This document shows, piece by piece, positions 23,815-32,102 of a DNA stretch of 36,463 nucleotides. The notes beneath the pieces are model-generated. The model worked only from the letters and a program-made list of their open reading frames with translations, did no database searches and had not been told where the DNA came from. The translations under genes and the position numbers were made by a program. The stretch is from an uncultured Clostridia bacterium (GTDB taxonomy: Bacteria; Bacillota; Clostridia; Oscillospirales; CAG-272), in assembly GCA_946407735.1 (NCBI GenBank), contig CAMJPL010000030.1:1-36463 (forward strand), given 5' to 3'. Each line of letters begins with the position of its first letter. The first letter of the stretch is position 1.

Positions 23815-24969
23815 TCATTCAATTCCGAGATCGGATTTGTCGGCCATGACGATAGTTCGTTTGCCGGTATGCGTCGAATCGAAGGTGACAAAGCTTCCGT
23901 CCGGCGACCAGCGCACATGCAGATCGCAGCGGATATCGACGATCGGCGGGATTATCGTATCGACCTTAACAGGCTCGGTCATGACGCCCTTTTCGGTGTC
24001 GATCAGCCACAGACTGCGAGTCGGGTTGTCCTTTGACGGATAGCTGTCGCCGATGATGTACCGTCTGTCGGGTGAATAGATGCAATGGATGTCGTATGTC
24101 GGATTCGGCTCCGGCAGACGTGTCTTTTCGCCCGTACTGTCATTGAGCAGCCAGAGAGCGAAGGAGCTGTCATCCGTTTTTACCGATGAAACTATCAGTA
24201 TCTCGTCGTCGTTTTTCCAGTAATAGTGCGAATTCACGCAGAAAGGCGTGATGAGACACATATTGCCGTCGAGATCTGACGTTATCAGCATCGTCTTCCA
24301 GCCTCTCTGCCCGGGGGCGGGGAAGTTCCGGAGAAGGAACAGGAATCTCGTCCCGGAGGGATTGAAGGTGATGTGATTCACCAGCAGCTTGCCGTCGGAA
24401 TACGGCGGCTGCGGGAACAGGCGCCTTACATCGGCGTAATTGATGATAAGGCGGTATTCGCCTGTCCCGACGTCCGTCAGCCATACTCCGTCATCGGAAG
24501 GCGCCATGACGTTTCCGTTCGGATCGGGGCGTCCGGCGTAGCCGTAGCCTGGGCGGAAATCAAAGACTCGGCTGAAATTGATCGAAAGGGCGTGTCTGCC
24601 GTCCTTCGATAGGTCGGCTATCGGCATCGGAAGGCTCCGGATCTCCCCGGTGCGGATATTCAGTATCGTAGATCCGAAGCCACAGGGAAGGGAATCGTCC
24701 CGGATGTTGAAGATCACATGGTCGTCGTCGTATATCCGGCGGTACATCGCTCCCTGCTGGAAGTTCCACGCCGTCGTCTCGGCGTATTTCTCGAATACGC
24801 CGGTTTCCATGTCGATCGCGCCGAGCTCGGCGATGTCGCCCGCTTCGGGCAGACGGTCGATGAACCCGACCCTGTGTGCGAGATGCATCCTCTGCGCCGA
24901 GTCGAGCGGCTGAAGGTCGTAATAGCCGAAGAAATAGTGATATCCGTCGTCGGGATTGATTATTCGCAT
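23815..24969 (-). CDS. Beta-propeller (TolB/WD40-like) protein, possibly oligogalacturonate-lyase-like
   Basis: The 384-aa protein begins MRIINPDDGYHYFFGYYDLQ. It shows repeated propeller-blade motifs: DDDHVIFNIRDD, LVNHITFNPSGTRFLFLLRN, YWKNDDEILIVSS, IHCIYSPDRRYIIGDSYP and LHVRWSPDGSFVTFDS. The SPDGx(F/Y)(V/I) repeats are the TolB/PD40 type. Long propellers of this kind include oligogalacturonate lyases, but I cannot identify the catalytic residues. No signal peptide is seen, so it is probably cytoplasmic. ATG 24969 follows AGAGGGGG; the upstream extension to 25095 runs inside the transporter gene and is rejected. It lies 23 bp after the MFS gene, so the pair probably handles one carbohydrate. 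Confidence 0.65.
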   Translation of the reverse strand: MRIINPDDGYHYFFGYYDLQPLDSAQRMHLAHRVGFIDRLPEAGDIAELGAIDMETGVFEKYAETTAWNFQQGAMYRRIYDDDHVIFNIRDDSLPCGFGSTILNIRTGEIRSLPMPIADLSKDGRHALSINFSRVFDFRPGYGYAGRPDPNGNVMAPSDDGVWLTDVGTGEYRLIINYADVRRLFPQPPYSDGKLLVNHITFNPSGTRFLFLLRNFPAPGQRGWKTMLITSDLDGNMCLITPFCVNSHYYWKNDDEILIVSSVKTDDSSFALWLLNDSTGEKTRLPEPNPTYDIHCIYSPDRRYIIGDSYPSKDNPTRSLWLIDTEKGVMTEPVKVDTIIPPIVDIRCDLHVRWSPDGSFVTFDSTHTGKRTIVMADKSDLGIE

Positions 24970-24992
24970 CGTTTTATACCCCCTCTTGAGTA

Positions 24993-26234
24993 TTATTCTT
25001 CCGATATGAATCTCTTCCACTTTCTGTGCGAGAGCAGGCAGAAGAGAGTTCCTCCGACAGCGATGAAGGCCCATATCGCCATAAGGACCGTCCATCCGAA
25101 ATTATCCTTTATCAGCGGGAACAGATATGTCGATGCGGCCGAGCCGACATAGGTGAATGAGTTGACTATCCCCGATACTGTCGAGACCTTGCCGTACCTT
25201 GCGTAGCGGTGAGGCACGCGGGAGATGAGCATGAGGTTGACGCCGTGCATCGATCCGGCCATGAAGGCCATGACGATGATGGTCGTCACGATGCTCCTTC
25301 CGGCAACGAAGTTCATCACGGTAGCCGCCGCAGCTCCGACGCCGAATATGCAGGCGGCCGTCTTGAGCTCGTCCTTCACCTTATCCTGTATGACGGAAGC
25401 GAGCCAGTAGCATCCGACGGCGAATATCGGCAGCGCGACGGAGTAGAGGATAGAGCTTTTCAGATCGACCGAGAAGTTGTCCGAAATGAATTTCGGCATC
25501 CATGTCTGCACGCCGTCGCGAAGCGTACCCTGAAGGACGATGGCGGCGAACATCGGCAGCATTCCGGTCGCGACGATGATCGGGCCGAGTGGCAGAGCCT
25601 CGTCGCCGGTCGATTTCTTCTTCGCGTCGGCGCCGACGGTGGGGCGGAAGACATAACCGCTGACCTTCACGGCGTGTGACATATAAAGTCCCCATATGAC
25701 GGCGGCGGCGATACCTACTCCGGCACAGGCGATGAATCCGAACCGCCAGCCTATCGAAAGACAGAGCGGTATCCCGAGATAAACGAGTATATTGCCGCAC
25801 TGTGAGCCGATGCAGACGATGACCACCGCGTTGGCGTAATCCTTTGATGTCAGCAGATCGCTCATGAAGCGGACGAGCGGAGGCCACAGAAGGGAATGGA
25901 AGAAGCCGTTGACGATCCAGAGCGCAAGCATGATCCAGATGTTCGAAACGGCGGACATGATGATATTGATGACCGATACGCAGGTTATCCCGAGCAGTAC
26001 CAGTCTGTACGGCTTGAAGCGGTCGCCGAGCCGTCCGCTGATCAGCTGTCCGGCGCCGTATGAAATGAACAGTCCGCTGGTCACAAGACCGGCGACCGAA
26101 TCGGCGACGCCGAGGTCACCCGCTATGACGGATATCATCGAAGCGTAGCTGTAACGGCAGACATAGCTTGCCAGATACATAAAGCAGCACACTATCTCAA
26201 AAAACAGTATGCGTTTTTTGTTATCCAGTTTCAA
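24993..26234 (-). CDS. Major facilitator superfamily transporter
   Basis: The 413-aa protein has about 12 hydrophobic segments. MFS marks are LFISYGAGQLISGRLGDRFK (the loop 2-3 G-x-L-x-D-R motif), and the overall pattern is like sugar-phosphate or hexuronate permeases (OPA/ACS types): YVCRYSYASMI, WIVNGFFHSLLWPPLVR, GTLRDGVQTWMP. TTG 26234 is chosen: it follows AGGAAGTGG, while the longer frame to 26438 runs through the tRNA-His gene and cannot be translated as such. The start lies only about 23 bp after the tRNA terminator, so expression may need readthrough of that hairpin. Confidence 0.8.
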   Translation of the reverse strand: MKLDNKKRILFFEIVCCFMYLASYVCRYSYASMISVIAGDLGVADSVAGLVTSGLFISYGAGQLISGRLGDRFKPYRLVLLGITCVSVINIIMSAVSNIWIMLALWIVNGFFHSLLWPPLVRFMSDLLTSKDYANAVVIVCIGSQCGNILVYLGIPLCLSIGWRFGFIACAGVGIAAAVIWGLYMSHAVKVSGYVFRPTVGADAKKKSTGDEALPLGPIIVATGMLPMFAAIVLQGTLRDGVQTWMPKFISDNFSVDLKSSILYSVALPIFAVGCYWLASVIQDKVKDELKTAACIFGVGAAAATVMNFVAGRSIVTTIIVMAFMAGSMHGVNLMLISRVPHRYARYGKVSTVSGIVNSFTYVGSAASTYLFPLIKDNFGWTVLMAIWAFIAVGGTLFCLLSHRKWKRFISEE

Positions 26235-26256
26235 AGATGACCACTTCCTAATCTGT

Positions 26257-26289
26257 AAAAAAAACCGACCGAAACACCGTTTCGGTCGG
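26257..26289 (-). terminator. Terminator after the tRNA pair
   Basis: Perfect 11-bp arms (26265-26275, 26279-26289) around ACC, followed on the minus strand by eight T's (26264-26257). It lies between tRNA-His and the MFS gene. Confidence 0.9.
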
Positions 26290-26298
26290 ATCTGATTC

Positions 26299-26376
26299 TG
26301 GGGTGAGTAGTCGGTCTCGAACCGACGGCCTTCAGGGCCACAACCTGACGCTCTGACCAACTGAGCTATACCCACC
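26299..26376 (-). tRNA. tRNA-His (GTG)
   Basis: The minus strand folds as a cloverleaf: acceptor GTGGGTA with TACTCAC (one G-T pair), D-arm GCTC...GAGC, anticodon stem TCAGG/CCTGA with loop TTGTGGC (anticodon GTG), T-arm with GGTTCGAGACC. It has the extra 5' G at 26376 and a C discriminator, as expected for His, and an encoded CCA (26301-26299). Confidence 0.95.
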
Positions 26377-26478
26377 GTACGCAGTGTAAAATTATTTGAT
26401 TGTCGCCGCGCTGCTATAAACGAATTGATCATTCTCACGAGCCGCGGGATCGGTATGAGACCCGCGGCACGTGAAAAC

Positions 26479-26555
26479 TGGCGTACCTTGGGGGATTCGA
26501 ACCCACGACCTACTGCTTAGAAGGCAGTTGCTCTATCCGGCTGAGCTAAAGGTAC
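26479..26555 (-). tRNA. tRNA-Arg (TCT)
   Basis: Acceptor GTACCTT pairs with AAGGTAC; D-arm GCTC...GAGC; anticodon stem ACTGC/GCAGT with loop CTTCTAA (anticodon TCT); T-arm GTGGGTTCGAATCCCCC. CCA is encoded (26481-26479). It is the first gene of the unit that continues to tRNA-His. Confidence 0.95.
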
Positions 26556-26608
26556 ATCATCGTTTGAGTACCGGCTGGACGCCGTTCAGCCTTTCGGCGA
26601 ACAGTGAT

Positions 26609-26637
26609 ATTATACCATATTCACGTGTGTTTGTCAA
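26609..26637 (-). promoter_or_regulatory. Consensus promoter of the tRNA unit
   Basis: On the minus strand a perfect TTGACA (26637-26632), 17 bp and a perfect TATAAT (26614-26609), about 54 bp before tRNA-Arg. Confidence 0.9.
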
Positions 26638-26709
26638 GAGTTTTTTGCATTAATTTTTCGTTAACCGCGGTTTTGCTTCAAATAAGGGGCATATCCGCTT
26701 TTGTTTACC

Positions 26710-26745
26710 AAAAAAACCGCTCCCGCAAATCACTTGCGGGAGCGG
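26710..26745 (-). terminator. Terminator of the M23 gene
   Basis: Perfect 12-bp arms (26717-26728, 26734-26745), ATCAC loop, then TTTTTTT on the minus strand. Confidence 0.9.
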
Positions 26746-26763
26746 GTGAAATCAGTATCAATA

Positions 26764-28488
26764 TCAGCTTCCGGCTGCCGGGTCGATGACCGGGCCCTCG
26801 GCTGCTGGAGCGGCAGCCTGCGCCGCCGGATCCGTCATTATGACGCCGTTGTCCCAGAGATCGTACGGGCAGACAGGCACGTTGAACACGAACAGCGTGG
26901 TGTGAAGCATATATCCCTCGGCGCAGCCGGTGTCTCCGACTATGCCGACGATATCGCCCTGAGCCACGACGTCGCCTACCGCGACCGAGATGGAGCTCAG
27001 ATGCTCGTAGGTCGATTTGAGTCCCCATCCGTGGTCGATTACGACGATCTTTCCGGACGTGGTCAGCTCACCGGTGTATATTACCTTGCCGCGGTTGACC
27101 GCGAGAGCGCTCTTGCCGGCCGATACGATGTAATCGACGCCGGTGTGCCGGACAGTCTCGCCGGTGACCGCTATCGTGCGGTAGAGGCCGAATCCGGTGC
27201 GGATTATGCCGTCGCTGGAGGCTTCGATCCATGTGCCGTCAAAGTATCTGTTCGGCTCACGGGCGGCGAAGGCCTCGGACAGCGATGTCTTGTATTCCTC
27301 TATCGCCGCTTCGCTGTAGGTGCCGTTTATCGTCGCGGCAGAATAACCGAGAGTCTGAGCCTTGAACTGCTTCTCGGTCACTACAAGGGTAAGAGTCTGC
27401 GATACGCCGGACGCGTTGAAGGTGAGATCTATGTTCACTCTCTCGCTTGTGTCGGCGTTTCCGGTCATGGCGGCGACCTCGGGGATGTTCACGTCGACCG
27501 GGATCAGAGCTCTGACGCATTCGCCGTCTCTGAAGAATACCGGAGTGAATCCGATATCCGGCGACGACTCGAAGCGCACGTTGTTCGGTTCGCTTACATT
27601 GAGACCGGTCACTACGATGAACTCGCCCGGCTCGACGGAGGTCTCGCCGAGATAGAAGACCGGCTCGGCCGTCACGTTCGCCGTGAAGCTGTACACCGCC
27701 TCGCCCCTGTATCCGCGCTCGGCTGTCTCATACCATTTCGCCGTGATCGTGATCGAGGCCCTGTCGTTCTCCTTGAGGTTGATGTTGCCGATATTGGCAT
27801 AGGTGTCGTCGAAAATGGTGCTTCCGCCCTGAGATACCTTTACCTGCACGAGATCGGGCTCGACGCTGAAGTCGAGGAACATCCTGCCGCCCACCACGCG
27901 GTAGGTCGGAAGCTCGCTCGAGCTGTTGTCGGTATCGGCGGATTTGACGAAGCTGCCTTCATAGCTGCGGTATTCCCATGTAAGGGTGCGCGGCTCGACC
28001 GGCTGATCGTCCATGATGAGAGCCGGCGGTTCGGCTCCGCTGAACAGGCATCTCGCGTATGAAGAGTTGAGGAATTTCTTCGCGTACTCGGTCCCTATAT
28101 GCCAGAATTTGCCGTCACCGTCGATGAACCAGGCGTTGCTCGGATCGTTATTGAAATAGTATCTGTAGACCGTGTCCCTGTCATACGCCGTGTAGACGGA
28201 TTTGAAATAGCGGTTCACGTCGATCGAGTCGGGAAGCGAGCTTTCTTCGGAAGCCTTGGCGTTCATGTCGAGGAAGTACGCCAGCATATTGTTCTCGATG
28301 TTGTCCTTGTATTTCGCGTCGCTGCGCTCGAACTCGAACATGGTTCCGGTGAGATCGGTGAGGCTCATTTTGGAGATAGAGCGGTCGTCTACCGGAGCGT
28401 TCTGCGCGACCGAGTAATATGCGACGGCCGCGTAGGTCGGTATGAACAATAGCACCGCCGCTATTATCGCTGTTATCCTTTTTTTCAT
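26764..28488 (-). CDS. M23-type (LytM) peptidase-like protein with altered active site
   Basis: The 574-aa protein has an N-terminal membrane anchor or signal (ITAIIAAVLLFIPTYAAVAY), then a long beta-rich extracytoplasmic part, and a C-terminal LytM/M23 domain at about 430-555. M23 proteins cut peptidoglycan cross-bridges on the outside. Zn-site elements are RHTGVDYIV (His448, Asp452); TYEHLSSISVAVGDVV (His496) and GIVGDTG are also typical. The usual HxH motif is YMLHTTLF: the Zn ligand His529 is kept but the catalytic His is Met527. The enzyme may therefore be weak or serve as a regulator, like inactive LytM factors. It follows the membrane protein gene by 55 bp. A Pro/Ala tail ends it. Confidence 0.85.
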   Translation of the reverse strand: MKKRITAIIAAVLLFIPTYAAVAYYSVAQNAPVDDRSISKMSLTDLTGTMFEFERSDAKYKDNIENNMLAYFLDMNAKASEESSLPDSIDVNRYFKSVYTAYDRDTVYRYYFNNDPSNAWFIDGDGKFWHIGTEYAKKFLNSSYARCLFSGAEPPALIMDDQPVEPRTLTWEYRSYEGSFVKSADTDNSSSELPTYRVVGGRMFLDFSVEPDLVQVKVSQGGSTIFDDTYANIGNINLKENDRASITITAKWYETAERGYRGEAVYSFTANVTAEPVFYLGETSVEPGEFIVVTGLNVSEPNNVRFESSPDIGFTPVFFRDGECVRALIPVDVNIPEVAAMTGNADTSERVNIDLTFNASGVSQTLTLVVTEKQFKAQTLGYSAATINGTYSEAAIEEYKTSLSEAFAAREPNRYFDGTWIEASSDGIIRTGFGLYRTIAVTGETVRHTGVDYIVSAGKSALAVNRGKVIYTGELTTSGKIVVIDHGWGLKSTYEHLSSISVAVGDVVAQGDIVGIVGDTGCAEGYMLHTTLFVFNVPVCPYDLWDNGVIMTDPAAQAAAPAAEGPVIDPAAGS

Positions 28489-28543
28489 GATATACTTTAC
28501 CTTCTATCGTGAAAAACGAAACTTTGTCAAAATGTGCAGTCTG

Positions 28544-29449
28544 TCAGTTTACGGTTTCTGATTCCTCTTTTTTTCCGTCGCTTGCTTTTTCTTCGTTTTT
28601 ATCTTTTGAGTCCGTCTTGTCCGTTTCGGGCTCGGGCTCCGGTTCGGCGTCCATAGAGAGATATCTGACCATCCTCCCGGCGATATAAAGCGCCATGAAC
28701 AGCATCGACGCCGAATACAGCGTTTCCGGTCCGATCTCATACTTTCCGGCGAAGGTGAAGAAGAGATGCGGGACGGCATACAGCGCAAGCAGGACTATTG
28801 ACGCGCAGGATGCCGCGAGATATCTTTCCGGCTTCGGCTGTCCGACTATGAATCGGGTTTCGGTTATGATATAATCCATGCAGGCGAGCATGGCGATCTC
28901 GAAGATTATCCTCGGAGGGCTGTTTATCGGGGACGCGGTGCCGAAATAGATCTCGACCAGCCTCAGAGCTGCGGTTATGATGACCGCGAAGGCGGGAAGG
29001 GAATGGGCCCGTCTGCTTTCCTTCGCCACGGCGGTGATGATGAAATAGAGAGCCGCGGCTATGGCAAAGAAGGCGGCGATAAGTCCGAGCTTTGTGTCCC
29101 GCGCTGTCATGTCGTATCTGCCGCGCATGAAATAATACAGCTTCATCAGGCCGAATCCGGCGAGCATGCAGCCCGTCATCCCGGCGCAGAAGGAGGTGAA
29201 CGCACCGGCCGGAGCCGCGCTGCGCGGCAGCATGGCGTGCCGGGCGAAGATGACGGAGGTGCAGAGGAGCACCGTTATCACGATCGCCGCGGTGTGGAAT
29301 ATCAGCGGCGCGGACGAGCCGCTTTCATAAAGGAATAGGGTCCAGTCGTACCCCGATCTCATCAGTATTATATCGACGGCCGCAAAAATGACAGCCGCGG
29401 CAGCCGACAGGGCGAAATATATCTCAGGCAGTTTGTTTGTTCGTTTCAT
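28544..29449 (-). CDS. Polytopic membrane protein, unknown function
   Basis: The 301-aa protein has about eight hydrophobic segments (roughly 9-30, 46-69, 80-108, 118-142, 148-169, 177-197, 208-232, 239-259) and a strongly charged C-terminal tail (EPEPEPETDKTDSKDK...). I recognise no family motif. GGAG precedes the ATG. It is first in the operon with the M23-like gene, so a cell-envelope role is likely, but this is inferred from position only. Confidence 0.75.
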   Translation of the reverse strand: MKRTNKLPEIYFALSAAAAVIFAAVDIILMRSGYDWTLFLYESGSSAPLIFHTAAIVITVLLCTSVIFARHAMLPRSAAPAGAFTSFCAGMTGCMLAGFGLMKLYYFMRGRYDMTARDTKLGLIAAFFAIAAALYFIITAVAKESRRAHSLPAFAVIITAALRLVEIYFGTASPINSPPRIIFEIAMLACMDYIITETRFIVGQPKPERYLAASCASIVLLALYAVPHLFFTFAGKYEIGPETLYSASMLFMALYIAGRMVRYLSMDAEPEPEPETDKTDSKDKNEEKASDGKKEESETVN

Positions 29450-29474
29450 ACAGTTACAATTCTCCGTTTATATC

Positions 29475-29503
29475 ATTATACAACAAATTTGCACAGATGT
29501 CAA
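29475..29503 (-). promoter_or_regulatory. Consensus promoter of the membrane protein/M23 operon
   Basis: Minus strand TTGACA (29503-29498), 17 bp and TATAAT (29480-29475), about 26 bp before the ATG. The -35, spacing and -10 all match consensus. Confidence 0.85.
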
Positions 29504-29585
29504 GAGAATTCGCAGATGAATGGAGAAAGTTAATTGAAATACAATAAAACGCTCATGTCAAAACGGGCAAAAAACAAAAAAACGG

Positions 29586-29614
29586 TTGAAATTTCATGGT
29601 GCAGGGTGTATAAT
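29586..29614 (+). promoter_or_regulatory. Promoter of the Gfo/Idh/MocA gene
   Basis: TTGAAA (29586-29591), 17 bp and TATAAT (29609-29614), with a leader of about 90 nt before the ATG at 29711. Confidence 0.8.
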
Positions 29615-29710
29615 ATATGAAGACCGAAACATACCGGCAGGCCCGCGTGTCGTCATGACCGCGGGAAGGCCTGATTTCATAAGCGATCGGAATATCTGGA
29701 GGACCGAAAA

Positions 29711-30763
29711 ATGTCAGTTAAGCTTGGAGTGCTCGGCTTCGCGCACGGGCATGTGTTCTCATACGGTGGAAAATGGGCGGATGATCCGTCATGCGGCATC
29801 AAGTTCACAAAGGGCTGGGACTGGGATCCCGTCCGCAAGGCCGACGGCTGCTCAAAGCTCGGGATGGAGGAGGCCGCCGACGTCAAAGAGGTGCTTGACT
29901 CCTGCGACGCCGTGGTGATTTCCGGCGAGACCGCCTTCCACGCGAAGCTGGTCGAGATGGCCGCCGCCGCGAAGAAGGACATCGTATGCTACAAGCCGAT
30001 GTCGCTGTCGATGCAGGAGGCCGACCGCATCGTCGAGGCCGTCGAAAAGAACGGCGTGCGCTTCACGCTCGCCTATCAGATGCGCATGGACCCGCAGAAC
30101 ATCAAGATCAAGGAGATCATCGAGTCCGGAGCGATCGGTCCGATATACCAGTACCGCCGCCGTCACGGTCTCAGTACTCATCTCTGGGGCAATTTCGCAG
30201 ACACATGGCACAACGAGAAGGTTCTCAACCGCGATATCTTCGCCGACGACAGCTCTCATCCGATAGATATGATGAACTGGATCTTCGGTGTTCCGGAGAC
30301 CGTCATGTGCGAGATGTCGACGATGGACGATCCCCGCATAGCGAACGACAGCGGTGTCGCTCTGTTCAAGTACAAGAGCGGTCTCATCGCCCAGATCAAC
30401 TGCAATTTCAGCTCCTGCACAACCGAGCCGACGACCGAGGTCTACGGCAAAAAGGGAACGATCCTGCATTATTACGGCGACGGCGTTTCCTGCCACGGCA
30501 TGACCCGCTCCGGTCCCGGCCTCAAGTGGTATGTGAACGGCGACAAGGACTGGACCGTCAGCGATATCGCGTCTCCCGATTCTCACGGCTGGAGGATCGC
30601 GAACGAGTATATCATGCTCGGTGAGTTCCTGCGCGGTGAGCGCGGGCCGATCTGCTCCGTCTATGAGGGCAGGGATTCGCTGCGGATGGTGCTCGCCTGC
30701 TATGTCTCAGCGAGAGAGGGAAGAAGGGTCAGGATAGACGACCCGGCGGTTTACAACGTGTGA
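29711..30763 (+). CDS. Gfo/Idh/MocA family oxidoreductase
   Basis: The 350-aa protein is an NAD(P)-dependent sugar or polyol dehydrogenase by family. The Rossmann fold begins VKLGVLGFAHGHVFSY, in which the usual G-x-G-x-x-G is altered to GVLGFAHGH. The catalytic lysine is Lys95 in CYKPMSLS. The C-terminal domain includes DDSSHPIDMMNWIFG, a conserved His/Asp region of the family, and a Cys/Thr-rich strand (NCNFSSCTTEPTTEVYG). GGAGGA precedes the ATG. It is monocistronic, with its own promoter and terminator. Substrate is unknown. Confidence 0.88.
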   Translation: MSVKLGVLGFAHGHVFSYGGKWADDPSCGIKFTKGWDWDPVRKADGCSKLGMEEAADVKEVLDSCDAVVISGETAFHAKLVEMAAAAKKDIVCYKPMSLSMQEADRIVEAVEKNGVRFTLAYQMRMDPQNIKIKEIIESGAIGPIYQYRRRHGLSTHLWGNFADTWHNEKVLNRDIFADDSSHPIDMMNWIFGVPETVMCEMSTMDDPRIANDSGVALFKYKSGLIAQINCNFSSCTTEPTTEVYGKKGTILHYYGDGVSCHGMTRSGPGLKWYVNGDKDWTVSDIASPDSHGWRIANEYIMLGEFLRGERGPICSVYEGRDSLRMVLACYVSAREGRRVRIDDPAVYNV

Positions 30764-30799
30764 TTGCTCCCGCCCTGCGGAAAAAGCTATAATTGTAAA

Positions 30800-30840
30800 G
30801 GATCCCGCGTGACAAAATGTCCGCGGGATCCGCTTTTCTT
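30800..30840 (+). terminator. Terminator of the Gfo/Idh/MocA gene
   Basis: 10-bp arms (30800-30809, 30822-30831) with a 12-nt loop, followed by GCTTTTCTT. It sits between convergent genes. Confidence 0.8.
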
Positions 30841-30841
30841 T

Positions 30842-31750
30842 TCAGCCTATCGTTATCTTCGCCGAGGAAACCTTCGGTACCACATCACGTCCGGCAGCGT
30901 CGTATATCTTGTTCGCGGTATGCTCGCGGTTGATCCCCATGAACATGCTGCTCTCCATGCCGTCTATCGTCACCGTCGTCCCCTCGAGCGTGACGATGGC
31001 GTGTATCGGATCGTTGTAAACCACTGTATTGCTCAGGAGCCGGTATTTTTCGCAAAGATCCTCAGGGTATCTGTCGTGCTTTTTCTCGACCCAGTCATAA
31101 GACGCCGAGTTTATCTCGAAGTATATGACGTCGTCGAGGATCCTGATGAAGTCGCGGTGATAATGGCCGTTTATGCACATCAGCACGCTGTGAGGCTTTT
31201 TCCTGTTCGCCTCGTTTATGACGTCGAGCACGAGACGGCGGTTCTTCACGCCGTCCGGACGCTCGAAGCTCTCGTGGCTGATAAGGACGCACGGACCCGG
31301 AGAAGAGGCTATCGTCCCTCTCAGCCATTCGATCTGCTCCGGCGGCATCCAGTCCCTAAGCTGTCCGTGGGCGTAGTAGTTCCCCATGTCGTAGTGATGG
31401 TAGATACCGTCAAGATAATAATAGTTCGGGTCGCATATGATGAACCTGAACCCGCCGTCGTCGAAGAAATAGTGACCGTCTTCCATGCGGTACATCTCGA
31501 GAGTCTTTTCGTACGGCGTCGAGTCGGTGTCGTGATTGCCGAGACAGTGATAGGTCGGTATGTCGAGATCGTTGTACAGCTTGAGATAATCCTCGCATAG
31601 CGTCGGGCCGTGGCAGAAGTCGCCGGCGTGGATTATGAAGTCGCAGCCGTTTTCCTTCGCCCTGCGGTATATGAGCTCAAGATCTTCGGCGGTGCCTCCC
31701 ATGAAAACTCCGGGATAGTGATGAAGGTCGGAAAAAAGAGAAAATTTCAT
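30842..31750 (-). CDS. Calcineurin-like metallophosphoesterase
   Basis: The 302-aa protein carries all metal-binding blocks of the family: SDLHHYPG (Asp8, His10), HAGDFCHG (Asp44), LGNHDTD (Asn72, His73), VLISHESF and NGHYHRDF. It has no signal peptide and so is cytoplasmic. It hydrolyses phosphate esters using two metal ions; substrate is unknown. Members close to this with DLHHYPG starts are common in gut Firmicutes. No clear promoter was found; it may be read from the YegP-like gene pair upstream past a hairpin. Confidence 0.88.
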   Translation of the reverse strand: MKFSLFSDLHHYPGVFMGGTAEDLELIYRRAKENGCDFIIHAGDFCHGPTLCEDYLKLYNDLDIPTYHCLGNHDTDSTPYEKTLEMYRMEDGHYFFDDGGFRFIICDPNYYYLDGIYHHYDMGNYYAHGQLRDWMPPEQIEWLRGTIASSPGPCVLISHESFERPDGVKNRRLVLDVINEANRKKPHSVLMCINGHYHRDFIRILDDVIYFEINSASYDWVEKKHDRYPEDLCEKYRLLSNTVVYNDPIHAIVTLEGTTVTIDGMESSMFMGINREHTANKIYDAAGRDVVPKVSSAKITIG

Positions 31751-31770
31751 ACGGATGCCTGACGTATCGT

Positions 31771-31800
31771 GAAAACGGCGGCGGAAAGGTATCCGCCGCC
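31771..31800 (-). terminator. Terminator after the 97-aa gene
   Basis: 9-bp GC-rich arms (31777-31785, 31792-31800), 6-nt loop, then GTTTTC on the minus strand. The T tract is short, so readthrough into the phosphoesterase gene is possible. Confidence 0.65.
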
Positions 31801-31807
31801 TGCTGTT

Positions 31808-32101
31808 TTATCCGAATATGTTCTTTATCTTGCCGATGATCCCCGAGGAATCGTCCTTCTTGTCGAGAAGGCTTCCGAGACTGTCGAGCGAAAGACCGTT
31901 GGGGAGCTTGATCTCGCCGCCGCTGAATTTGGCTTTGATCCCGTCGATGACTTCCTTAACCTTCTCGTCGGGCAGATCGATGCCGGTGATGGATTCGATC
32001 GTCTTTACCGGATCCTTGAAGAAGCCGGCTATCGAGGAGGAATCACCCTTGAATTTTTCGGTGACGTCGGAGATTATCTTCTTGATGTCGAAATCAGCCA
32101 T
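31808..32101 (-). CDS. Small hypothetical helical protein (97 aa)
   Basis: The protein begins MADFDIKKIISDVTEKFKGD. It is soluble, charged and mainly helical, with KTIESITGIDLPDEKVKEVI in the middle and a KIKNIFG end. I do not recognise a family. It starts one base after the stop of the YegP-like gene, so the two are translated together. Confidence 0.7.
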   Translation of the reverse strand: MADFDIKKIISDVTEKFKGDSSSIAGFFKDPVKTIESITGIDLPDEKVKEVIDGIKAKFSGGEIKLPNGLSLDSLGSLLDKKDDSSGIIGKIKNIFG

Positions 32102-32102
32102 A

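Noticed and set aside
26235-26438. N-terminal extension of the MFS transporter frame
   Set aside because: It runs through the whole tRNA-His gene and a terminator; TTG 26234 with a ribosome binding site is preferred.
26701-28062. 453-codon plus-strand frame opposite the M23 gene
   Set aside because: Antisense shadow; the minus-strand frame has a signal sequence and a LytM domain.
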